Positions 1 through 12,082 of a DNA stretch of 64,000 bases are shown here, one piece after another. Origin of the DNA: Trileptium ribeirensis. Lineage: Eukaryota; Nematoda; Enoplea; Enoplida; Thoracostomopsidae. Position numbers and translations under genes: made by a program. The stretch's first letter is position 1; each line of letters opens with the position of its first letter. The stretch spans positions 62,001 to 126,000 of the forward strand of contig JASANE010016117.1 of NCBI GenBank assembly GCA_030248225.1, in the 5' to 3' direction. Below the pieces are notes generated by a model that made no database searches, had not been told where the DNA came from, and saw only the letters and a program-made list of their open reading frames with translations.

Positions 1-830
1 ATGACTTTCGCACATATAGAATTTTTATCCCATGTCACTGGCCTGTCCACAGTGGGGGGGTGGGGGGGGACCCCCCACTTTCGAAATCCCCCATGTTCGT
101 GAGATTTTCCCACATGTCCGTCCCCCCCACTCGGCCGAAACCCCCCATGTTTAACTAATTCCAAAAATTTTTTATGTCTGAAAATTTATGTTTTTTGTTT
201 GCAAATTGTTTTTTAAACATTAATTACCACTATTTATAATGCTAAAATATTGTTTTTTAGCTTGAAAGTACGTTCACAGTAGTAAAAATGCATGAAAATA
301 TGGAAATATTTTGTATTTTTAAGCAAAATTTATCCCCCCCACTTTGAAGTTTCCCCCGAGAATGAACATGGGGGCCCCCCGAAGTTTCCCCCCCCCACTT
401 TTCGGAGGGCTGTGGACAGGCTAGTGTCACCGTTACGGAGCGAACGTTATTTCCTTAGAAAAAAGAACAGCTTAGAGCGGGGGATTCAGCAGCGGGAGCC
501 CCCCTCACCGTAGTTCCGCTTAGGCTTACCCAAGTTAGTATAGGGCTCATATAGGGACCATGTGCTTAACTTAGACTAATACTAGGAGTCAAGACCATGG
601 CTTTCGCAACTATAGAAATTTTTATCCCATGTCGCCCTTACGGACCGAACGTTATATCCTTAGAAAATAGAACAGCTTAGAACGGGGGATTCAGCAGCGG
701 GAGCCCCCCTCCCCGTAGTTCCGCTTAGGCTTATCCAAGTTAGTATAGGACTCATATAGGGACCTTGTGTTTAACTTAGACTAATACTTAGGCTTAGTTT
801 ATCGAGAACAGCGTAGCATTCGTTTCACCT
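1..830 (+). repeat. Dispersed repeat R1, two tandem copies
   Basis: Two near-identical units (about 1-37 plus 425-595, and 597-790) begin with a segment containing TTTTTATCCCATGTC and continue through AGAACAGCTTAGA, a run of C and TATAGGGACC. The first unit carries the CTGG-I MITE. More diverged relatives lie at about 50690-50880 (same strand), 37260-37360 (opposite strand) and probably 16690-16800 inside the hAT element. The shared ends include a segment like TATCGAGAACGGCATAGCAT. No coding potential was recognised. Confidence 0.7.
38..424. mobile_element. MITE, CTGG family I (full length)
   Basis: A 387 bp element has terminal inverted repeats CTGGCCTGTCCACAG (left) and CTAGCCTGTCCACAG (reverse complement of the right end), 14/15 identical. 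It is flanked by exact 5 bp direct repeats TGTCA at 33-37 and 425-429. The host repeat occurs a second time from about 597 without the insertion (CATGTCGCCCTTACGG against CATGTCA+CCGTTACGG), which gives an empty site. The inside is G/C-homopolymer rich and has no transposase. A second copy lies at 18891-19201. The boundaries are seen directly; the transposase superfamily is unknown. Confidence 0.8.
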
Positions 831-2480
831 CCGTCCCTGAAAGTTACATTGGCCAATATATTTATCAAAAATTAGGCAAAAACATGGGGGAAATCTAAAA
901 AAAATTAGCAAATATCTGTGAAAATCGGCAAAATTTGGCTAAATGTGGGGAACCAAAAGTTGTGGCGGCCAAAAATGAATATTTTAGGGGAGGGAAAGTG
1001 TCTTCTAGGGGTCATGCAGGGCCAATGAGGAGTCAGAGGCCAAAATGGGTTCAAATGTTGACGTGCTTAAAGTTTATCCGCTGAGTAGCGCATATTTGCT
1101 TGGGGTTGAACTCGTGGGGGTGGTCAATTTAGGTATATAACTAATGCTAACACAAGGTTACACAGAAATTAATTTTTGAAGTGGTTTTTAAGTAATCAGC
1201 AAACAATTCACTATCCGCCACACCTAGATGGAGAGTTCGTCTAACCGAAATTCGAATGGTACACCTGTCAGGAAAACTTTTCTGTGTACATAGTACCATG
1301 GACTGTTTCTAAAGTAAATCAAAGTCGCCGTTAAAACGTAACATAATATCTGTGTGAGCTTTGTAAAAGGTACGCGGACATTCTTACGGCTGCAACCAGT
1401 TTTACAGAGGAGGTGGTTACATTGATTTAGTTGAGCGTAGCTTATACGCGAGTATACTTTAGGTGAGTATACTATGGTTATTCTTATTTGTCAAACTCAC
1501 CAACTGAATCGTCTACATATTTATGTTAACCGTTATTGTGCCATCGGTGTTCGACATTAAATAACGCGAACATGGCCTTTGTAATGTTTGAACCCAGAGT
1601 GTATTCATCAATAATGTTTACTCATTCATTAGGGGCGCTGCGGTTCCTTTCGTTGAAAATTTTGTGAATGAGCATGAACCTGGAGAGGGCGGGGTGCCGG
1701 ATTTTTTCAGGGAATATGAACTGCTCTTCGGTTGCAAAGAGGTTTGAAATCTAAAAATTGTCAAAATTCATTGTTTTAAACGCATAAAACTGTTAATAAA
1801 TGGTTCAAAAACGGTGATACAAGCACAGTCACGCCCAAAAATAGAAGTAAATGTTTGCAGTTCGCGAAAAATTAACCGCTGTTCAATTGCTATTCGCGAA
1901 TTTGCGTTTATTTCTGAGCATGACAGTAACTTTGCTACGAATCTTTGGCTTTATTTAATCGTATTTGTTTAGCTTGTGGAGGGATCCTTATAAAATAATT
2001 TTATCAGGTATTTATGTCAATTGGGGTATATTTGCCGGTTTGGGAAGCAAAAAATTTTGCCATGAGGTACCCGTTTTACCAGAGGGCACTAAAAATGCCA
2101 AGGCTCCAATATGGTTAAGTCAGGTGGAATAATGCCTATCTGTTAATAACTCGCTAAATTTTATTAATATCGAATAATATTGATAAAACAATCAAATCTT
2201 ATGTAAATACAGTAACTGTAATTACATGTGCTGTCGAGGACTGAAGTTCAGTAGTTTGAAGTGTTTACATAGCAATTCAGGAAAATGCTGTGTAGGCAGC
2301 GTGACATTTTACAGTGTTGACGGCGAGAACGAAGATTGTAGAATTAGTTGTTTCCATAACAGTGTAAATAATTGGCGGATATTTTTATTACGCCCTGTTT
2401 CAGCTAATTTATTGCGATATATACTTTGGAAACTAAGTAAGCGGTAAATCTTTCGGGTATTTTAAGGTGGCGGTTTTTCA
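831..2480. other. Non-coding stretch, no gene seen
   Basis: The only structure noted is a possible relic of a TA-type MITE at about 1824-1927. Its left end reads ACAGTCACGCCCAAAAATAG and its right end is a roughly 74% identical inverted copy followed by TA. The rest has only short open frames with no recognisable protein similarity. Confidence 0.4.
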
Positions 2481-2484
2481 TTAG

Positions 2485-4290
2485 TGGTATGTCAACCAGT
2501 ATCTCGCACGCGACGGTGAAACGGAGCGAGCATGGATTCATTTTTAAGTTAGAATTTTGTTTAATCACGTGTAGGCTGTGTTTGATATATAAACAGCCCT
2601 AAAATCTTTAGAACCCTGAACCCATTGAAAATCCTAAAACCTCGTTGAATCTAAACCCATCGAGAACAACTGACAACGCATGAGGTATTGTGCTGGTCTA
2701 TTGATAACTAAACCATCGTTTTCAGCCTACCGGAAAACCTGTGTAGACAATTTTTGATGGCCTGTACGCAGGAAGTAACCGGAATTCCGGTTCCGGCGAA
2801 AATCGTGTTCCGGTTGCGGTTCCGGCAAAAGGCAAAAACCATACCGGAACCATAATTTCGTTTTAAAAACTTTGTTAGAAATTTTTCACATTTTGCTTTG
2901 GCCCAGACATTATGTAATATATATGTATACAATGATAAAGTAGCAATTCAACCAAGCAAAAGAAAAGATTAACTCAATTTGCCGTGTGAAACGTTCGGGC
3001 ACATAATTTCAGTATGAATTTTTCATCTTAATCTGCAGGTGATTGTTAACAAAACAAAGCCAGGTCGGTGCTTGTAGCAGCTATTTTGCACATTCAGGAG
3101 TCCGTGGGGTATGTTTGAATTAGTCCAACTCGATAACAGAGTATGGATTATTTAGAAATACTTAGCTGTAAATTTGGCTAACAAATTGCGTCAAGCACCA
3201 GCCAGTGCGAATGTGAACTTTGTGACTTTTTTGCTATGTGTGTCCAAAAACCAATATATTGGTCGATAAATAAACATTATTAGCTTCCTCAGTCTCGCCA
3301 AAGTTCTAGAGAGGCAATAATGCCATCGCAATACATTAAGTTTAATGTAAAGGTTATTTTCACTACATTTTGAATCCACTGTACCATTTCTTCCTTCATC
3401 CGTGATACTATTATATGTTTCGAAGATTAGGCTCCGGATCCGGTTTAAATGGACGGTTCCGGTCGCTGGTTCAGGTTCCCGTTATTCCCTGCCTGTACGA
3501 TATACTTAACCAATCAACTGAACACAGACTATATTCTGAAAATCGGGTTCATTCACCCTAAACTCATTGAAAAGGTATGAAATATACATCCTAGACTCTA
3601 GATAGCCCAAATCATTGAATTTAACCTTCAGAAATACATATACCTACAGACCATTTTGATGCCCTGTATGCAATACAATATATACATAATCAGACAAAAG
3701 AAAAGCACTATATTTTGAAAATCTTTGAAACTCCACGAAAATGTGTAATGTAGCCAAGTTGGACTATCTCAAAACCATGTCATCCAGTGTGCTTGATAAC
3801 CTAATAGGCACTCATTGTCAAGTAAAAGTAAGCAATAACACGTCTAAATTAAAAAAATCACTAGTTCTGACAAAGGGTCGACCAACCATATTCGGGCACA
3901 CAGCGGGCCACGGAATGGTCCCAAAAAAGTGGTCAGAAAGTTGTAGATCTCTATGAGCTGATTCTGAAGTTGGTTTATATTTTTTAGACAATAAGCTGTG
4001 TCGCTAGATATGGGCTGCGAAGCACTGGTACCCGTATTGTCAGATTTGGCAAAAACACTTAAAACATATTCTTTACCATTTTAACCCGGGAATGGGGTCA
4101 GAGCTGTTCTCGTTCAGCTAAGGGGCATTTCCCCGTTGCTATCGAACAAACAAATTTGTCGAAATAATCTGTCCATCCGAAAATCAGATATGAATGACAG
4201 CGACTTACAAAAAATGAAATATTATGAAATATTCACTGTAGTATCCTCAGTGGAAACTCCGCTCGCTCATTTCGCTCCGTTTCCATAATG
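2485..4290 (+). repeat. Dispersed repeat family B, long copy
   Basis: The left end carries a segment like AGTATCTCGCACGCGACGGT followed by AAACGGAGCGAGC. The middle has phrases such as AACCCATCGAGAACAACTGA, and the right end has CTCCGCTCGCTCATTTCGCTC. The same order appears at 26122-27260 (same strand), 21000-22270 (opposite strand) and 46963-47220 (short version), with fragments at 28545-28620, 45120-45250 and 54700-54960. About 2700-3500 looks like extra sequence within this copy. No conserved protein is evident. Confidence 0.65.
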
Positions 4291-5170
4291 TATATTGTTA
4301 TATCGGTTATATTTCGTTGAGTTTTTGCATATTCCATTAACCTGTGTTATGCTGTAGCTTGGGGGCCCATATGTCTTATTTGAGAGAATCAGGAATACAT
4401 TGGGATTTCCCCAGGTTTGCTAAATGTGCCTTCCAATAAATGGATGGTATCTTTATTGCATTTAATCATGATTTCCATGCCTTAAGTACAAATAATTATT
4501 ATGTTGTTGTTTTAATAGTGCATTTAATGATGTCAGGAGGCCGCGCTTCATTTTACTCAGGATTTTATTATGATTACTTGAAGCATAACCTTTGTAGTAT
4601 TTAAGTTTTGTTGCAGCACTTTTTGTTAGGACACTATTTTTGATGTCACCTTAATGCAGCGGGGGTTGTTGTGGCGTCGACATGAGGAAATCGCAGACAT
4701 CAAAATCGCGTGAGTTTGGATCCGGGGCCTGTCCATGGAGAGATCAGTGGTTACTGATGTTTTATTTTAAATATTTTTAAATTTGTTTAAAAGCCGGTGA
4801 ATGTTAATTCGAGACTTGCATGCGAACAGATAAAGTTTAGGTTCGCTCTTTGTGGAAAACTCAGCATTCCTGCAGGTAGATAGGTATATGGAGATTGCAG
4901 AGGCCGCGCAACATCTCGAAGTCGAAGCGCCAGCTATTTAACAGTGTTTTGAGATTAGGATGCATTATTTCGTTGACGAGCAGGAATTGATAAATTATGC
5001 CTGGTCTCAGTACCGAAAATTAGCTCTGATTCTTTGATCTTTGGAACACCTGAATTTGATGAAATACAGTTTATTTACATTGCTGCAGTATGAAGAGTAT
5101 AAAATGGGCCAAACCATATTAGTGCGCTGGGAGCAATATAATTGTAATTCGCGAGTAGACTTAATCTGCG
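4291..5170. other. Non-coding stretch, nothing recognised
   Basis: No exon-like segment, RNA gene or clear repeat structure was recognised here; open frames are short. Confidence 0.4.
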
Positions 5171-5179
5171 CCCATCGGC

Positions 5180-5600
5180 TATTCTATTTTGTAATAGCCA
5201 ATAGAGAATCGCAAACCGTTGTTACGAAACAAATCCGGAAATTTCATCGGTTTTTCGATAACAGAAAATTGGCAAAATCAGAAATAAGTACCAAAAATTA
5301 TACCTTGTGTTCGAACAGAATTTTGACGATTTTGAATTTGCATTCAAAACTATTCTTTAACACCGATCAGGTTCTGATTTGTATTTGTCTGTGTTCGCGA
5401 ACAAATATAGCGTAATACTGACGACGTCACAAATCAATCGTCCCTGAGGTTTAGGTTACAGTGTTCGCGAACAAATCGAGGGTATCCAAATCCTGTAGAC
5501 TTTCTTTCTCAAAAAATTAGGTAATTTTCGTTGAATTTTCGCGAACACAAATCTGCCGGATTACGCTCACAGAGCTGTGTGTTAGCGAACTGTTTTGTGC
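5180..5600 (+). repeat. Dispersed repeat family D, diverged copy
   Basis: This stretch matches the elements at 36770-37240 and, in reverse complement, 39120-39608. Shared features in order are CAAACC.TTGTTACG, a CCGAAAATTGGCAAAA-like stretch, a TGTGTTCG.ACAGAAT segment, GACGTCACA and repeated TGTTCGCGAACA palindromes. The open frame across it (5041-5415) is not supported as a gene because it lies within this repeat. Confidence 0.6.
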
Positions 5601-5739
5601 ATGGGCAAAATACCTCGTGGGTAGCTTGGATGGATGAATACGACATGATGTCACGGGCCAGAATATGGGCTATGTATGGAAAGACATCATGCAAGTTTCC
5701 ATTCCTTAGATATTTAAAAAAACCGGCCTGACAAGTTAA

Positions 5740-7910
5740 AATTTACCACTGCGCATTCAAATTAATGCTTGGCTCGCAACGCAAAAGTTTTAACTATTTC
5801 TAAATGGCAGTCCGAATGTATAAAGAAATGAGGAAGTAAAATATTTCTCTCAGGTCCAACAAACTGTATACGTAATACATTTGTATGTGCAACGAAGGCA
5901 AGGGGACCAACCATAAAGTGCGCACTACCGCGACTAAACCATTTCGCCCCACTAACGTTTTGGCTCCTGCACCCAGTAATGTTTAAAATGAGGTCCAACA
6001 AGTAGTTCACATAACGCTAAGAGTTGCCTTCCCAAATTAAAAGTAGTTTGCTCCATTGCTGTTAGCTAATATCGGCTATATCCTATATATGTACGTGCAG
6101 GTGAATGCCAAATACTTTGCTAACGCATGCGGTCGTTTTCGCAGGCAAGTGCTTTGGACATTCTTATTTCTAGATAAACACTTTCTGAATTAAAAATTAT
6201 TATAGTGTATAATTCTATATCTTTAAATCGTTTGCCAACAGGTGTAGCGGAGTACCACGTATAAAGTTTCTATACCAAAACCATATTATTGTGCAATGTT
6301 AGGAACCTTAATGATGTACTGTACAACAGAATACACTGTCGGAGGTGTGAAATATACAGGAAAGGTTTTGATGAAATAATAAATTTAGTGATATGTTTAA
6401 TTTCGATTGAACAAAATTTCTGTCGATAGTGATTGCATATTTTGTATATATATATTTTAGTACTGATAAACGTTTTACTCTTGTTAATGGTGATTTCGAT
6501 ATGTATTATTATTATGATGATGATGTGTCATTATTATTAGTTTTGGTTTTTTCGTATTAATTACTTAGCTGCGGAAGGGGTTATATAATGGATTCTGCCT
6601 ACGTGTTATTTACGTTTTTTGAATTTAACGTGTTGTAGTGAAATTTGGGAGTCAATGTCTCAATGCGATTTTTAGTTTTCGATGGATTAGGAGAATGGTT
6701 GTTTAGAAATTAAAACGGACTATATAGTTAGGATTTGTTACTTGTACCAAACGCCTTATGTTCGAATTCCATGCGTAGGTAGTTTTACTATCAATATTGC
6801 GGTGGATGGATATCGAAGTGGAATTTTTAGTGGCCATGAAGCGTTATTTTGCGGAGACTGATGGAAAGTTTACGTCTTTTCTTTATGCTTCTATCATACT
6901 CTGGTTACGGAAAATCTTCATGCGCTTGAGAACGACTTTGAGCGAGTTTTATCAGGTCTAAGCCCTTATTATTTAGCAACGGCATGTCATCGCTATAAAT
7001 TGTTCAGGGTTTAAACCGGTCGGGAAAATTTATATTCGCATTGCTCGCTTTAGCGATAGCTTATCGACTTATTCCGTCTAGGAGAGTGGTGTCTAATAAT
7101 CTATGTAGCATCGTGCGTCGTACTTGCGCATGGACCAATTGAATTAGTAGTAGCGAGGAATTTTCGCTATATAGTGTTGTTTAACAGGAACCGACATGCG
7201 GATAAAAACCGAGTGTGCGATGATTAGTTTTCCAACTTAGGTAGTGAGTCTATTTCACCTCTGAGTCGGTTCTGGTGTCGGTTCGGACGCCCTTCGGTTT
7301 CTACGCGATAACACGTTTACTGAAATTCGATTGCGTGAAGGCAGCTCAGAAGTGATCGATTGTGACGCCATCAGAGTAACTCGCTTGGTATACGGATATT
7401 CCGCTTGATAAACGTATTGTGTAATACTTGTGTTTTATTTGTGTTGTGGGAATACAAGCGGAGTGCCATTGCATAGGAGATTCGAGTCGGAATCAAAGGG
7501 GGTGAATGCTTTAGTTGAGCACGACCGCTCCCTAACGTTATTTTTCACTTATTAGTGAAACTGACTTAGTCGTCGAAAGTCCCGGCGCGAGTTGGCACTG
7601 CGTGGAAATAGCAAATAAACAATTATTACTCTTCGGCTGTTATTGACGTACTGCAAAGAGTGAAATAAAGCTACATCAATAGACACTGAGCCGTTAAAGT
7701 TGTGGAAGAATCCCCGAAATAAATGACGCTAGCATATATTATCACCACTTTCCTGGTTCGCCCAGACCACGAGCTCGCGCGCCCCATTTATTAGTATATT
7801 TATTGGTGGCCTAAACTGTAATTTTCGTGTGTTATAGTAACGACTGGGGGTCGGAGCGCCGCGTAAGCACGAGTCTACACGCCGTTGAAAAAGATTAAGC
7901 TCCGACAGGC
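5740..7910. other. Non-coding stretch, nothing recognised
   Basis: A 2.2 kb stretch with only short open frames, AT-rich blocks near 6440-6540 and no recognised repeat or exon. Confidence 0.35.
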
Positions 7911-7912
7911 AT

Positions 7913-8149
7913 GTCGAATACGCAGTGGCAGTTTGGTCACCTCATTATGAACGTGATATCGAAATTATTGAAAAGGTGCAAAGACACGCCACAAAATTGC
8001 TTCTCTCTATCCGAAATCTAGACTATACTAATCGACTGAAGTACCTTGGCATGCATTCATTATCAACGAGACGTCTTAGAAATGATTTGATTTTAGTTTA
8101 TAAGATGGTCCACGGCTTCGTTGACCTTGAGGTCGCAAAACACTTATGA
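7913..8149 (+). pseudogene. Non-LTR retrotransposon reverse transcriptase, C-terminal remnant
   Basis: A 78-residue frame reads VEYAVAVWSPHYERDIEIIE, then a VQRHATK segment, a YLGMHSLSTRRLRNDLI segment and VYKMVHGF. This is the familiar stretch after the reverse transcriptase core of CR1/jockey-type LINEs (EYA..VWSP, IE.VQR.AT, LGL.SL..RR.R.DLI..YK..HG). It ends at TGA 8147-8149. The upstream catalytic domain with the YADD box and the endonuclease domain were not found, so this is a 5'-truncated, dead copy. The clade assignment is inferred from the motif pattern only. Confidence 0.7.
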
Positions 8150-8444
8150 GAGACAGAAAAAGGTGCGGAACAATTCACTTAAGTTATGCAGCAGTCAAGA
8201 ACCAACATCATATCAATTGCAATAATAGTAGCAAAAGTCCCACTGGTGCAATTGAAGGAACAACGAAAAGAATTCCGCTCGAAGCGTTCATCGAACAAAA
8301 TGGGATTCATGAAGACAGTTTAACATGGATCGATTCACAATTTTGAAACGATACAGCGAGCGAAATGGCGAGTAAAGTTATACGCTACGTAACGACTCAA
8401 ACAAGTGAAAGTGGACTGGGTATCATTCATGTAGCATGATTTAA

Positions 8445-8708
8445 AGGAAAAATAACTTTTGTAATATAATTTACAAACAATTAAAAGAAAATGTCATCTT
8501 ATGGAATGCCGTACGAGCTGATGAAAAGATGTGGAACCCAACGTTCGAAAATAAAGAACAACCGTATCCCGCAAGCCTAACAATAGTCGACGTGGGCATA
8601 GAATACTTGGTGAGCAAAATCAAGTATCAACAACTAGTGGAAACGTACGTTCTCAAAAAGAAAGTTGAAGAGATCGATAATAGAAAGAAACTGTTCGCAA
8701 TGCCGTGA
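8445..8708 (+). other. Unrecognised 87-codon open frame
   Basis: The frame is open from after TAA 8442-8444 to TGA 8706-8708. It is rich in Lys, Glu and Val, with a possible internal Met before WNPTFENKEQPYPA and a C-terminal charged helix-like run KKKVEEIDNRKKL. It lies between two LINE remnants and may be retrotransposon debris or chance. I do not recognise the protein, and there is no start codon near the beginning of the frame. Confidence 0.25.
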
Positions 8709-9364
8709 AATTTCTCTTTGTGTTGGAGAAGATGTGATCCGTACGGTTTGCAATGTAGTAGTTTGGCTCTGTGTGGCAAGGATTATATAGTGGGTGGTTC
8801 CCACTTTTTTCAATACCTACTATGATTTTTGGCTATTGTCAGGGAGACGTAAAATGAGTAATGCCTGTGACATGCAATCCACACATGTGTTTTGTTGTTT
8901 ATTTGCTGCTTAAAGACTTCGCGATTACTCTTTCCGCAGCCATCCAAAAAGTGGGGAAACAATAGGAGCTTCTCATTCTCAGCGGAAATTTCAAAGTACG
9001 GAACAAAATATTGTTCCATGTGATACATATTTTCGGGACCATGTTTCTGAACTATTTAGGCAGGTAAATGATAGATTTGTGTCACAGCTCGTCAACTACT
9101 GAAGCCCGCGTGATCCGATGACCCATGTTGGGAGGCATACCGTTCGCTTGGAAACACAATGTTTTCCGTCGTTGGAAGCGATCAAATACACAGGAAGTTT
9201 GAGATGATTTTGAGCTTAAACGAGTTGCTGCTGATTTCCATGCTAGGGAGTCTATAGGTCGTTTTGACCTCAAACTTCCTACTAATATTGACTATGATAG
9301 GAAATCTTTTTTTATTACGCACTAAAGCGTCGCAAAGTGTCTCCCAAAGTTGGACTGATGCAAC

Positions 9365-9740
9365 ATGAGGATGGATCGCTTGCTAGTTCATCCAGTGACC
9401 ACGGTGATGTTGTTTAACCAATACTTTATTTCTGTCTTCAATAACTTCAATTTTATATTACCGAAAGTAGCGCAAAGGAGGTTGTTCGATTTGCATGTGG
9501 GCGCAGAGAGTGTTCGAAGTGTCCTGGGTACGGTAAAAAATGTGCCAGTCCTGGCGTTAATTATATTCCTAACCAGATTCTTGTTAGCACCAGAGATGCG
9601 ATAGCTGTGACGCTGGCTGGTCTGTTCAACTTGTCTATCAGATCAGATTCTGATCCATCGTAATGGCGTGACGCAAAAGCTGTGCCCATTTATAAGGGTA
9701 GTGATGACCACAGTAAATATCCGTTCAATATCAACCAAAC
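9365..9740 (+). pseudogene. Non-LTR retrotransposon reverse transcriptase, N-terminal remnant with stops
   Basis: Translated pieces resemble the region entering a LINE reverse transcriptase: VTTVMLFNQYFISVFNN (compare the usual ..A..FN.YF.SVF), then VRSVLGTVKNV, and after an in-frame stop AVTLAGLFNLSIRSDSDPS, stop, WRDAKAVPIYKGSDD (compare P.L..LFN.S...G..P..WK.A.V.PI.KG). In-frame stops show decay. It may belong to the same kind of element as 7913-8149, but the order is inverted (5' part downstream), so the two are separate insertions or a rearranged copy. Confidence 0.6.
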
Positions 9741-10530
9741 CTAGGAATAATTTATATATATACTAACATAAAACGGGGTTGTACCCGTCGTATTTCCAAC
9801 TTTTGCAATAGTTTCCCATGAGTCTATTTGTTTATTTTTAGGTACTTGCAATTGCCGTGCAGATAAATTCCTAAACAGCGTTTTAGCATTAGACGTTGTA
9901 TTGCTAGTTAGAAATATGGGGAGAGAGAATTTGATGAAGATTTTGAGAGAATTGTGAAAGGTCCATCCCTCCATTGTAATATTTTTTCCTTATGGGCGTG
10001 AAATAATAGAAGAGATTTGATTTTTAAATCACTATTTTCAGATGATGTTTGTTTATAATACGGCTACAGCAAAAAAAATTTGTTTTCTACATTGTTGTTG
10101 AAACTTAATTTGTATCGGCCGTTGTAAAGCGAAATATTTCGTTGATCGTTTTTCTGCCACATTTGGCGTTTTGACTCTGTAAAGCGAAATCTTGATTCGG
10201 CGATCTTTTTTTTGCTGGATCAGCTATCGCGCGTTGATGACGGATGACACATCTAGACAGAGAGTGCAATAAATCGGCTGCTACCGCGACGTCGCTTGAA
10301 GCAAGAATGCCAACGATTCTTCGTATTCGAAATCTTCGCATTATAAAAGCTAAAAGTGGTTAGCTTTTATTTTCTTTTTTTAGTCACCTGGAGTTAGGAA
10401 CTAGTAGCTTGTCATATCGCCATGGTGGTGAATTGTATGTGTTGAATATGTATTTTAGAGAGATGTAGACAGCTAGCGTTGCTTTATTTATTGAGATATA
10501 CCCGCTTGTTGCATATTTACGGATCTTACA
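9741..10530. other. Non-coding stretch, nothing recognised
   Basis: AT-rich sequence with short frames on both strands; no repeat or exon was recognised. Confidence 0.35.
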
Positions 10531-11430
10531 ATGGTCATCTACATAGAGGATGAATAATTGCTCTACAGAGTTAGATCAGTAATATCCATATATACAGCTC
10601 GATTACTTGCGGTGCGGCTATATTACCGCATTGAAAAACTCATTTTGACCCAAAGCCGCTGGGCTTTCCATTCGCTGAAAATTTTGCCAGTAGGTATGAA
10701 CCAGGGCCCCCCTGGTTCCGAACAAGGGGGCGCCCGATTTTGCCAGGGGCATTTTGCGAAGAGAAAAACGGTTAAAAATTGTGTCAGAAACACTGCCAAA
10801 ATGGTTTTGATGGAGAGAAAAACCGATTTTGAAACAAATTTTGACAAAATTTGCGAAATTTTTGGCTTCATAACGGAATTTTAGTACAAATTTTGAACAA
10901 ATTTTATGTATTTGGACCGATTGGAAACAAAAAATTTTCGAAGAGGTGGTGAACCAGGGGAAGCCCAAAATTTTGCTAGGGGGCATGAACCAGGGGGAAC
11001 CGAAAAATGCCATGGCCCAACCAATTTGGAGAGCTCTGAGCCGCTGCATAAATAATGACAACAGCAGTATTCATTACAGCTATATAGAGGATGAATTGCT
11101 TTACAAAATGATCCGATATCACCCATACAGCCCGATCGGTGCAGGAGATATCGCCATTTGGTGTATTTGGAGTCGTTGGACCCATTCAAAAATTCGTTTT
11201 GGCCAAACCCTGCAGCGTAAATTACAGTTATATAGACAGTGAATTGCTCTATAAAATGAGACCTATATCACCCATATAGCTTGAGCGGTTCAGCAGTTAT
11301 TGTCATTTTCGTCTTTTCGGGCCTTTTGAGCTGTTTAAAAACCCCTTGGACCATAATCCTGTACCCAAGATTACATAATGCAAAAGCTTTAAAATATATT
11401 TTTATATAAACCTGATTGCTCTACAAAATG
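10531..11430 (+). repeat. Tandem repeat family E (about 155 bp unit), interrupted by a MITE
   Basis: Units recur near 10540, 11080, 11231 and 11404. Each has a TATATAGAGGATGAATTGCT-like start, a CTACAAAATG segment, CACCCATATAGC and a CGTTTTGAC(C) segment. Removing the 385 bp MITE plus target duplication makes the first spacing about 155 bp. A second array of three units lies at about 48840-49330. Both arrays lie near a family C block. Confidence 0.65.
10659..11038. mobile_element. MITE, CTGG family II, 380 bp version
   Basis: The ends are CTGGGCTTTCC and GGAGAGCTCTG (imperfect inverted repeat), flanked by exact 5 bp repeats AGCCG at 10654-10658 and 11039-11043. It interrupts a family E tandem unit. 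The inside has a GCCAGG..CATGAACCAGGG-like segment in two inverted and direct versions, shared with 30937-31044, 53091-53590 and fragments at about 15700-15800 and 44259-44330. No transposase. The open frames in it (for example 10618-11061 minus) are by-products of its repeat structure. Confidence 0.75.
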
Positions 11431-11439
11431 AACTTAATT

Positions 11440-12080
11440 TGGACGAATTATCTACACTGGTTACTGAGATACAGCAAAACTATGTTTAGACGGTCCTGTT
11501 TTGACACAACCCAAGCACCTTCGGCCCCTTTAACGACCCGAAAAAGTTGGAATCCGTTTTTTTTTCGTCTAAATAAATTCACAAATAGATATTTTTAGCT
11601 TTAGGATGAGCTATCTCGTGATTCAATCGGCCCAGGCAAAGTTGAGTTATGTGTGTCACCCCAAAAAACCCAGAAATGGAAACCGTCGACATTTTGGGCA
11701 TTCCACGCTACGATGTCCTTTTGTCCCAGAAAAAACTGGCATAATTTTTTGGCTTTGATTATCTTCATTTTTACACCTTATGACCAAAAACATCAAGGAT
11801 TCTGAATTTGAGGTCGTTATAATAAATTTTTTAACCGTTCTGATGCTATGGCTTCCCAAATATCATTCCCTGCTGCTCAGCCATATACCGTACAAAAGCC
11901 TCCGGCATGCCCCCAAAATATTATCTTTGTAAGCCTATAATATGGCCCGAACTTAAGTTATTCAAAACCAATCTTGTACTTACCATTTTGACTGTGAGGG
12001 GTGCAAGATGGCGCCCAATACCAATCGCTAGTCCGCATGCGTGATAACGTGGTCGGGAGGGGCAAATTCTAAAATTTTTA
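11440..12080. other. Non-coding stretch between repeat families E and C
   Basis: No recognisable gene or repeat boundary; open frames are short and have no identifiable product. Confidence 0.35.
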
Positions 12081-12082
12081 AA

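Noticed and set aside
5041..5415. 124-codon frame
   Set aside because: It overlaps a diverged family D repeat, has no Met near its beginning that fits a start, and no homologous frame in the other copies.
10618..11189. Overlapping frames of 82-147 codons around the CTGG-II MITE
   Set aside because: They arise from the internal direct and inverted repeats of the MITE.
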